This document shows, piece after piece, positions 45,080-51,994 of a stretch of 64,000 nt of DNA. The stretch is taken from contig NZ_CP139035.1 in the NCBI RefSeq assembly GCF_029854705.2, positions 3,348,001-3,412,000 of the forward strand, in the 5' to 3' direction. The first letter of the stretch is position 1, and each line of letters begins with the position of its first letter. The position numbers and the translations under genes are program-made. The notes beneath the pieces are model-generated. The model was not told where the DNA came from, did no database searches, and saw nothing but the letters and a program-made list of their open reading frames with translations. Source of the DNA: Akkermansia sp. N21116. Its GTDB lineage: Bacteria > Verrucomicrobiota > Verrucomicrobiia > Verrucomicrobiales > Akkermansiaceae.

Positions 45080-46501
45080 ATGAACCCCACGGATTTCAAA
45101 ATTCTGGCTCTTTGCTCCGGCCTGGCCCTTGCCTCTCTGCCGCTATTGCCAGCGCATGCGGAAGGAGCAGGCGGAAGACCTGAGACTCCTCCTGCAAGTT
45201 CTCAACCCGGAGCCATCAACAACGACAATTTCACCCCGGAATTCATGAAAGCCTTTTACGAAGGCGCCTTGAAAATCGCCGACCGGAAAATTGCTCAAGT
45301 CGAGGAAGCCGACAAACAGTCTCCTCCCAAAGTGCCGCTGAAACCCCGTCTCGCCACCGGAGGCGGCTTCTCCGGTCTGTTCCTGTGGGACACGGTTTTC
45401 TGTACGCTCTGGGCCAAGCACGCACCGGATCATTTCCCCATCACGACATCGCTTGACAATTTTTACATGCTCCAGGAGCCTGACGGTTTTATCTGCCGGG
45501 AATTCCAACGCGATGGAAAGCCTTACTGGAGTCGGGAGCATCCCATCTCGTTCAATCCTCCTATTTTATGCTGGGCCGAGTGGGAACTGTTCGAATCAGG
45601 TGTTACGGACAAGGCCCGCCTCCACACAGTTTATCCTCACCTGAAAAAGCATCATGATTTCTGTTGGAAGGCTTACCGCCGGGACGACGGATTGTTTTAC
45701 GGAGATGCCCTCGGCGGAGGCATGGACGACTTGCCCCGCCTTCCCAAAAAACCCGGATTTTCGATGGCCGGGGGAATCCATATTGAAGAAAAACATATTA
45801 CCGCAGACAGCAAGGGCATGTGGAATGTCGTCAAAAACAATCCTCTCTACTGCTGGAACAAGCAGATGGGGTGGATCGACATTTCATCTCAAATGGCTTT
45901 CAATGCCCTGAATCTCTCCAGGATTGCGGATATCCTCGGCAACAAGGACGACGCGGCCCGATACCGTGCCCAGCATGCCGAAATGGCCAAACTCATCAAT
46001 GAAAAATGCTGGGACGAGAAGCTCGGATTCTATTGCGACTACTACCAGGGAGAAACCATTCCCCGTCTCCATGCCGGAGCATTCTGGGCACTCATTGCGG
46101 AAATCGTCCCCAAGGAACGGGTTCCGAAAATCGTTGCCACCCTGAAAGATCCCGCGACATTCAACCGCCCCGTCCCTCTGCCGACCCTGGCCGCCAATGA
46201 ACCGGAATACAACCCGGAACACGGGTATTGGCACGGTTCCGTCTGGCCTCCGACAACCTATGTCGCCATCCGGGGGCTCATGAAGCTGGGCGAACGCGAT
46301 CTGGCGCTGGACATTGCCCGCCGGTACTACAATGCCAATGCGCAACTGTGGCGCAAAACAGGTACTGTCTTCGAGAATATCTCCCCGGAGCAATGCGATC
46401 ATCCCAAAGATAGAGCCGGCAATGATTTTTGCGGTTGGGGAGGGCTTGCTCCCATCGCCTTGTACAAGGAATTATTGCTGCCGGAAGCAAATAAAAAATA
46501 A
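45080..46501 (+). CDS. Secreted alpha/alpha-barrel glycoside hydrolase (MGH1/GH63/trehalase-like)
   Basis: The 473-residue protein has a signal peptide (about residues 1-29) and an (alpha/alpha)6-barrel of the kind found in GH37, GH63 and mannosylglycerate hydrolases. Typical stretches are GGGFSGLFLWDTVFCTLWA, EPDGFICREFQRDG, WIDISSQMAFNALNL, YWHGSVWPPTTYVA and CGWGGLAPIALY. Catalytic acidic residues are probably in FLWDTVF and in the C-terminal ENISPE region. The exact substrate cannot be told. It is the last of the mutS-exonuclease-glycosidase run, but a 73-84 base gap makes a separate promoter possible. The ATG at 45068 is an alternative start. Confidence 0.75.
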   Translation: MNPTDFKILALCSGLALASLPLLPAHAEGAGGRPETPPASSQPGAINNDNFTPEFMKAFYEGALKIADRKIAQVEEADKQSPPKVPLKPRLATGGGFSGLFLWDTVFCTLWAKHAPDHFPITTSLDNFYMLQEPDGFICREFQRDGKPYWSREHPISFNPPILCWAEWELFESGVTDKARLHTVYPHLKKHHDFCWKAYRRDDGLFYGDALGGGMDDLPRLPKKPGFSMAGGIHIEEKHITADSKGMWNVVKNNPLYCWNKQMGWIDISSQMAFNALNLSRIADILGNKDDAARYRAQHAEMAKLINEKCWDEKLGFYCDYYQGETIPRLHAGAFWALIAEIVPKERVPKIVATLKDPATFNRPVPLPTLAANEPEYNPEHGYWHGSVWPPTTYVAIRGLMKLGERDLALDIARRYYNANAQLWRKTGTVFENISPEQCDHPKDRAGNDFCGWGGLAPIALYKELLLPEANKK

Positions 46502-46552
46502 TTCCGTCCTGGGTTCTCTTCCCATCCGAAGTTAACAACAAAAGACTGAATC

Positions 46553-46582
46553 AGGCAGCCCACCAGGGCTGCCTATTTTTTC
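46553..46582 (+). terminator. Terminator overlapping the 3' end of ftsZ
   Basis: A nine-base stem (AGGCAGCCC 46553-46561 with GGGCTGCCT 46566-46574) is followed by A and a run of six T. It serves the plus-strand glycosidase gene. The T-run falls within the last ftsZ codons, where on the minus strand it encodes the terminal lysines. Confidence 0.85.
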
Positions 46583-48195
46583 TTTCTCATAAAGGGGGGA
46601 AGATCGAGGTCTTCTCCGTCGACGATAAAGGCATCGACATTGGAAAACAGCCCCTTGCCGTCTTCGTCCTCCTCTTCTTCCGGAAGAAGGGGATCGATTG
46701 CCTCATCGGAAGATGTGGAGTCGCCGGAATCGCCGGCAAAAATTTCCGCGGGCGACTTTTCGACAAAAATCTCCTTGAGCTTGTCAAAGGGATCTTCCTC
46801 CTCTTCGACAGGCAGAGGCTCTGCCACCGGAGGAGTAACCGCTGGAGCCTCGACTTTCTTCTCGAAACGGGAACGGCGGGACTGGGGCGCACTGCGAGGA
46901 GAAGGAGCCATCGTCCGGTTTGACGGTTCAAAGGAAAAGGCAGGCACCTCGACATGCAGAACAGACGAAACATCGGAAGGAGGCTCGGGATCCTCTTGTC
47001 GAAGCTCCAATTCCGCACCAGGATCAATATCGGAATGAATGATTATAACCGGTTCCTGGACAGGAGATTCGGGAACAACCGGTTCATCGGCGGGGAGTTC
47101 GGCAACGACGGAGTGGGACAATGCATCTTCCGGCACTGCCGGCAGGGAAACGGGAGCAGGAACCGGAGAGACAACCTCCGTTGCTTCTGCGGAAAACGCG
47201 GATTCGGTCAATGGCTTGCGGACATGCTCGCGCATCGCCGTCGAGGCAAAGAGTACCAGCCGCAATTCATCGCCCGCTTCCGGGCACACGGATACGCCGA
47301 AGTGGACCTGCATTCTTCCGGGTAAAAGCCGTGCCATTTCGTCCATAGCCTTTCGGATGTCATCCAGCCCCAGCAATTCACCGCCCGTCACATGCACAAG
47401 GACTTCACTGACGCCACGCAAGGATTCCGCCGCGGCTAGGAAAGGTGACTCCATGACTTGGCGGGCAGCCTCGACGGCCTTATTGCCGCCGCGAGCCGTT
47501 CCGAACCCGAACAGGCAACTGCGATTTCTACCGGCCATCACCGTGCGCAAATCATCCAGTCCCAAACGGACCAGCCCCGGATTGCCATGAAGCATCGGCA
47601 CAGCTTCGGCGGCACGCATCAACAGGCGGTTGGATGCATCGAACGCCCGGAGGACACTGCCGTCCGCCGAGACCAGATCCGCCATTTTTTCGTTGTCGAA
47701 CGGCACCAGGATATCGGAATACAGGGCTAATTCCGCCAAAGCGGCACGAGCCTGTTCGGAACGGCGCGGGCCTTCAAAATCAAAAGGCATGGTAACGACC
47801 GACACCAAAAATACGCCCAGTTCTTTGGCAAGGCGGGCAATGACAGGAGCAGCACCGGATCCGGTACCTCCTCCAAGCCCTGCGATCATCACCGCCAGGG
47901 AACAGCCTTCCAGCGCACGCACCAGCGAAGCTTCGCTTTCACGGGCAGCCTGGGCGCCTACCTGGGGATCGCCCCCGGAACCGAGCCCGTGCGTCACACT
48001 GCTGCCGAGGTGAATCTTATGAGGCGCGCCCGATGATTCCAGCAAACGGATATCCAAATTGACGGAATAGAGGGAACACCCCGGCAATTCCTTCTTTTCC
48101 ATCAGGTGAAGGACATTGCTTCCCGCACCACCCAGCCCGATGATCGCAACGCGAGGGGGAGTAGTCGGTTCGTCGCTAGGAGAATAAGTCAGCAT
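46573..48195 (-). CDS. ftsZ: Cell division protein FtsZ, divergent catalytic loop
   Basis: FtsZ is the tubulin-like GTPase that forms the division ring. The 540-residue protein has the nucleotide-binding IGLGGAGSN near residue 19 and the tubulin signature GGGTGSG (108-114). A long acidic, proline-rich linker of about 200 residues ends in the FtsA-binding tail DLDLPPFMRKKK. The T7 loop differs from the norm: where E. coli has NVDFADVRTVM this protein has RLGLDDLRTVM, so the first catalytic aspartate is glycine. The second is kept. GTP hydrolysis may therefore be altered. It follows ftsA by 46 bases. Confidence 0.93.
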   Translation of the reverse strand: MLTYSPSDEPTTPPRVAIIGLGGAGSNVLHLMEKKELPGCSLYSVNLDIRLLESSGAPHKIHLGSSVTHGLGSGGDPQVGAQAARESEASLVRALEGCSLAVMIAGLGGGTGSGAAPVIARLAKELGVFLVSVVTMPFDFEGPRRSEQARAALAELALYSDILVPFDNEKMADLVSADGSVLRAFDASNRLLMRAAEAVPMLHGNPGLVRLGLDDLRTVMAGRNRSCLFGFGTARGGNKAVEAARQVMESPFLAAAESLRGVSEVLVHVTGGELLGLDDIRKAMDEMARLLPGRMQVHFGVSVCPEAGDELRLVLFASTAMREHVRKPLTESAFSAEATEVVSPVPAPVSLPAVPEDALSHSVVAELPADEPVVPESPVQEPVIIIHSDIDPGAELELRQEDPEPPSDVSSVLHVEVPAFSFEPSNRTMAPSPRSAPQSRRSRFEKKVEAPAVTPPVAEPLPVEEEEDPFDKLKEIFVEKSPAEIFAGDSGDSTSSDEAIDPLLPEEEEDEDGKGLFSNVDAFIVDGEDLDLPPFMRKKK

Positions 48196-48241
48196 GAAAT
48201 CGATAGAACTAAAGAATGGAACATTTGAAGGAGTTTGCCGT

Positions 48242-49456
48242 TCAACGTTTTTTCTTCATAATCAAATTTTTAAGGGATCCCAGAAAACCGGTTTTGCGAG
48301 GCAGTTCCGCATCAAGAATCTGCGCATACCGAATCAGGCCGATAGCCGTCGCATAACGTGGATCGTCCAGATAGGTAGCCGAACCCTGATCTTCGGACAT
48401 GCTCGGCTGGTTAATCGGCACTCCGAACATACGGGAAGCCAATTCGCCGACGCCTCTCATCAGGCTGGCGCCTCCGCACAGGTACACCTCGCTGCAACGG
48501 TGTTTCTTGAATACATCGTCGGGCAAGCATTTCTTGAGAACCTTGAAGGTTTCCACAAGGCGGTTCTGAATCAACTCATTGAGAACCGTCCGTGAAACGG
48601 AGAAATCTTTCATGCCGGGGTCGCCGACCAAACGAGCCATATCGCTCGAACGTCCGGGACTGCCGTAGGCATCTCCTTCCGTCTTTTTAAGCAACTCCGA
48701 CTTGACCCAGGGAATACCCGTATACTGGCGGATATCATTGGTAATGTGATCTCCGCCGAGCGGCACGCAACCGGAGGCGGTAAGCTGGCCTTCGATGTAC
48801 AAGGCATAATCGGTCGTACCTCCCCCCATGTCGATGAGGAGGGCTCCCGCCTGCTTGCTCTGGCGACTCAGCACGTATTGAGCCGTAGCCAGAGGCGCGA
48901 AAACGACATCCTCGACTTCCAGAGGGACTTCCCGCACGCAACGCAGGGAATTGGTGATACGAGTCTTCATGCCGTGAATAATATGGCAGTCGATGTCAAG
49001 AGTCCGTCCGGACAAGCCTTCCGGATTGCTGAGATTCTCCTGCCCGTCCACGGAGAAAAGTCCCGGCACGCGGTGCAGGACAAACTGATCCGGGCCAAGG
49101 GGACAGTCCTTGGCAATGTCCGTCACCTCATCCATATGCTCGCGGCTAATGATACTTTCATCCTCCGGAAGACGGAACGTGCCGCGGTTCGTTTTTCCCA
49201 CGATGTGGGAGCCGGTCACAGAGAGGTAAACCGTCATAATGTCCACATCAGCATGATCCTGGGCAAGCACCCAGGCATCGTAAATGCTTTGGATGGCTTT
49301 TGCCGGATCGGCTATTTCGCCCTTGATCACACCGGAGCTCTTGACCTCCCCCACGCCAATGATCGTCACGGTGGCGTCGGGCTTCACTTCCCCGACGACC
49401 ATGCAAGTCTTGCTAGTCCCTATTTCCAATCCTACGTGTATCTTCGTATGTCCCAT
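48242..49456 (-). CDS. ftsA: Cell division protein FtsA
   Basis: FtsA is an actin-like ATPase that links FtsZ to the membrane and to the divisome. The 404-residue protein has VGLEIGTSKTC at the start, the SHIVGKTNRG 1C-domain region, the phosphate loop LIDMGGGTTDYAL, and a late GGASLMRGV. A basic amphipathic C-terminal segment near FLGSLKNLIMKKKR is the usual membrane-targeting helix. The start at 49456 (MGHTKIHVGLEIG) follows family norms; an upstream in-frame ATG at 49513 is less likely. ftsA-ftsZ form a small operon, divergent from an alcohol dehydrogenase gene. ftsQ is not adjacent. Confidence 0.95.
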   Translation of the reverse strand: MGHTKIHVGLEIGTSKTCMVVGEVKPDATVTIIGVGEVKSSGVIKGEIADPAKAIQSIYDAWVLAQDHADVDIMTVYLSVTGSHIVGKTNRGTFRLPEDESIISREHMDEVTDIAKDCPLGPDQFVLHRVPGLFSVDGQENLSNPEGLSGRTLDIDCHIIHGMKTRITNSLRCVREVPLEVEDVVFAPLATAQYVLSRQSKQAGALLIDMGGGTTDYALYIEGQLTASGCVPLGGDHITNDIRQYTGIPWVKSELLKKTEGDAYGSPGRSSDMARLVGDPGMKDFSVSRTVLNELIQNRLVETFKVLKKCLPDDVFKKHRCSEVYLCGGASLMRGVGELASRMFGVPINQPSMSEDQGSATYLDDPRYATAIGLIRYAQILDAELPRKTGFLGSLKNLIMKKKR

Positions 49457-49591
49457 GGAGCCAGTCGTTAAGTTTCCTTGCGCATTTGTGCCACAATTCA
49501 TTTCCCATATCAACTACAAGACTTGTGAAATCACGATTAATCATGTCCGCATCATCCTGCACCCCCTGAACCGACCGGGCAGGCTGGCTGC

Positions 49592-49620
49592 TTGACGACT
49601 GCAGCAGGCCTTGCTAGGGT
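49592..49620 (+). promoter_or_regulatory. Sigma-70-type promoter of the alcohol dehydrogenase, leaderless
   Basis: TTGACG (49592-49597), exactly 17 bases, then TAGGGT (49615-49620). Six bases separate the -10 element from ATG 49627, placing the transcription start on the A of the start codon. This is the clearest leaderless layout in the window. Confidence 0.65.
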
Positions 49621-49626
49621 TGGTCC

Positions 49627-50787
49627 ATGTTCGAAAATTTTCAATTCTTGATGCCCGCGGATATTCATTTTGGTCCCGGTTCCCTGAACAAACTTGCCGA
49701 GATCGAACTCCCCGGTACGAAAGCCATGATTGTTATCGGCGGTTCCTCCGTCAAGAGGCTCGGTTATCTCGACCGGGTGCGCGCCCTCCTCAAGGAAAAC
49801 GGCGCCGACTCCATCGTATACGATAAAATCCAGCCCAACCCCATCGTGGAACACGTGATGGAAGCCGCCGCCATCGCCTGTGAGGAAAAATGCGATTTCG
49901 TCATCGGCCTCGGAGGAGGCAGCAGCATGGACTCCGCCAAATCCATCGCCGTCATGGCAACCAATCCCGGCCATTACTGGGATTACATCAGCGGAGGAAG
50001 CGGCAAGGCGCTCCCGGTTCCGAACAAACCTCTGCCCATTATTTGTATCACCACGACAGCTGGGACCGGCACGGAGTCCGACCCCTGGACGGTGATCACC
50101 AAGGAAGATACTCATGAGAAAATAGGCTTCGGCTACAAAGGTACGTTCCCGACAATATCCATTGTCGATCCGGAACTTATGACAACCGTTCCTCCGCATC
50201 TGACGGCCTACCAGGGGTTCGATGCCCTGTTCCACTCCGTTGAAGGCTACATCGTCAAAATCGCCTCTCCCATCAGCGACATGTTCGCCCTCAAAGCTAT
50301 CGAATACCTTGCCAAGTATCTCCCCACGGCCGTCCGCGACGGAGGCAACATTGAAGCCCGCAGCTATGTCGCCCTGGCCAACACCTACTCCGGCATTGTA
50401 GAAACCGCGTCCTGCTGCTCGTCCGAACACTCCATCGAACATGCCCTGAGCGCCTATGATCCCTCCCTGCCCCATGGCGCCGGACTCATCATGATCTCCA
50501 AGGCTTATCATGAAACCTACGGCCCCTCCAGTCCGGAACGCTATGCCCAAATGGCTGTAGCCATGGGAGAAGAACCCTCCGTCGATGGTTTCATCCGCGC
50601 GCTAGTCGCCCTCCAAAAGGCCTGCGGAGTGGATTCCCTGAAAATGTCGGACTACAAACTGGTACCGGAAAAATTCCGTACTTATGCCAAGACGGCATTT
50701 GATACCATGGGCAGCCTGTTCGCCATCGACGTGCCCCGCTTCACCATTGATGACGTAGTGGAAATCCTCAAAAAATCCTACAAGTAA
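49627..50787 (+). CDS. Iron-containing alcohol dehydrogenase
   Basis: Group III alcohol dehydrogenases reduce aldehydes to alcohols with NAD(P)H and an iron or zinc centre. The 386-residue protein has the nucleotide-binding VIGLGGGSSMDSAKS near residue 95 and TTAGTGTESDPWTVIT. The metal-binding region is AYQGFDALFHSVEGYI, then EHSIEHALS and LPHGAGL, which supply the histidine ligands. The closest known members are butanol dehydrogenase and lactaldehyde reductase types; the true substrate is unknown. A possible role is reduction of lactaldehyde from fucose breakdown. A strong terminator follows. Confidence 0.9.
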   Translation: MFENFQFLMPADIHFGPGSLNKLAEIELPGTKAMIVIGGSSVKRLGYLDRVRALLKENGADSIVYDKIQPNPIVEHVMEAAAIACEEKCDFVIGLGGGSSMDSAKSIAVMATNPGHYWDYISGGSGKALPVPNKPLPIICITTTAGTGTESDPWTVITKEDTHEKIGFGYKGTFPTISIVDPELMTTVPPHLTAYQGFDALFHSVEGYIVKIASPISDMFALKAIEYLAKYLPTAVRDGGNIEARSYVALANTYSGIVETASCCSSEHSIEHALSAYDPSLPHGAGLIMISKAYHETYGPSSPERYAQMAVAMGEEPSVDGFIRALVALQKACGVDSLKMSDYKLVPEKFRTYAKTAFDTMGSLFAIDVPRFTIDDVVEILKKSYK

Positions 50788-50804
50788 TCCATTCACCAAC
50801 CCGA

Positions 50805-50837
50805 CGGGAACGGTTGCAAGCCGTTCCCGCTTTTTTT
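50805..50837 (+). terminator. Rho-independent terminator after the alcohol dehydrogenase
   Basis: A nine-base perfect stem (CGGGAACGG 50805-50813 with CCGTTCCCG 50821-50829) and a seven-base loop run into C and seven T (50831-50837). It ends only six bases ahead of the next gene's ATG. Confidence 0.9.
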
Positions 50838-50843
50838 GTTTCC

Positions 50844-51779
50844 ATGTCAGCCCGCATTCTTCTCTCCGGCACCATCGGCATTGATACGATTATTACGCCT
50901 ACCGACCGGGCGGACTCCGTCCTGGGTGGTTCCGCTTGTTTCGCCGGAGTTGCGGCACGGCTCTTTGCCGACTCGGTGGACATCCTCAGTATCATCGGCA
51001 ACGACTTTCCCGGAGACTGGATGGAATCCCTCGAACGGCAACACGTCAATCTCGACCATGTCGTCCGCTACCAGGGCCCGTCTTTCGCCTGGACAGGAGA
51101 ATACTACGACAATATGAACAAACGGCGTACCGTGTCAGCCAAAGATGAAGTTATGGTCAACTGGGAAGTAGATGTCCCGGAAGTCCTGCGCGATCACCCG
51201 GTCATCGTCGCAAGTTGCATGGTACCCGCCCGCCAGCTCCAGTTCCTGAACCAGTGCCGTAATCCCCGACTCGTCCTGACGGACTCCATGGACAAGTGGA
51301 TTACGCGTCAGCCGGAAATGCTCGACGCCGTCATGAAGCGCTCCCACATCGCGCTGATGAACGAAGATGAAGCCAAGGGGTACGCCCATACCGACAGTCT
51401 TCTTGAAGCCGGAGAACACATCCTTTCCCTGGGCCCCGCCTACGCCATCATCAAGCAGGGGGAATACGGGGCAAGCCTCTTTGCCCGGAATGCACGCGAC
51501 GGCCTGCGCATGTTCCGTTGTCCGGCCTGGCCTTTGAGATCCGTCGTCGATCCCACCGGAGCCGGCGACACGTTTCTCGGCGCCCTTTCCGGCTACCTTG
51601 CCTGCCTGCCGGGCCTTGCCCCTACGTTCGACGACATCAAGCGAGGCATTGTCCACGCCACGGTAGCAGCCTCCTTCACCTGTGAATCCTTCTCTGCCGC
51701 CGCCTTGTTCACAATGGACAGAAAACGTTTCGATGAGCGTCTCACAGAATACCGTGCCATGACCCGGTGGGACTGGTAG
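50844..51779 (+). CDS. PfkB-family carbohydrate/nucleoside kinase
   Basis: The 311-residue protein has the ribokinase-fold pattern. It begins ILLSGTIGIDTI, then LGGSACFAGVAARLFAD and IGNDFPGDW, and ends with the catalytic DPTGAGDTFLGALSGY, in which D242 would be the general base. PfkB kinases phosphorylate sugars or nucleosides; substrate cannot be assigned from the sequence. Upstream is a strong terminator only six bases before the ATG, and no Shine-Dalgarno sequence fits between. It therefore has either a leaderless or read-through transcript, or a start further in. The next in-frame Met is too far into the fold to be likely. Confidence 0.85.
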   Translation: MSARILLSGTIGIDTIITPTDRADSVLGGSACFAGVAARLFADSVDILSIIGNDFPGDWMESLERQHVNLDHVVRYQGPSFAWTGEYYDNMNKRRTVSAKDEVMVNWEVDVPEVLRDHPVIVASCMVPARQLQFLNQCRNPRLVLTDSMDKWITRQPEMLDAVMKRSHIALMNEDEAKGYAHTDSLLEAGEHILSLGPAYAIIKQGEYGASLFARNARDGLRMFRCPAWPLRSVVDPTGAGDTFLGALSGYLACLPGLAPTFDDIKRGIVHATVAASFTCESFSAAALFTMDRKRFDERLTEYRAMTRWDW

Positions 51780-51994
51780 GTCGATTCACCCTATTTCCCA
51801 CCTTCCTACACTTTTGTCTCTTCTTGAACAAGAGACAGAGGAAAAGACACCCCTCCCGACTCAATCATGTCAAGATTCCGACTCACCATGATCGGGCGAC
51901 ATTTCATGACATTTTCATAGTAAAAAAAATGAAAGGAATCTATTGCTTTTCGCGATTTATACTTAGTTTAGAATCACATTTTTTGTATCATTTC

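Noticed and set aside
51767-51994. Upstream frame of the GH92 gene starting at 51767
   Set aside because: It overlaps the kinase stop and would place 76 unstructured residues before the signal segment.
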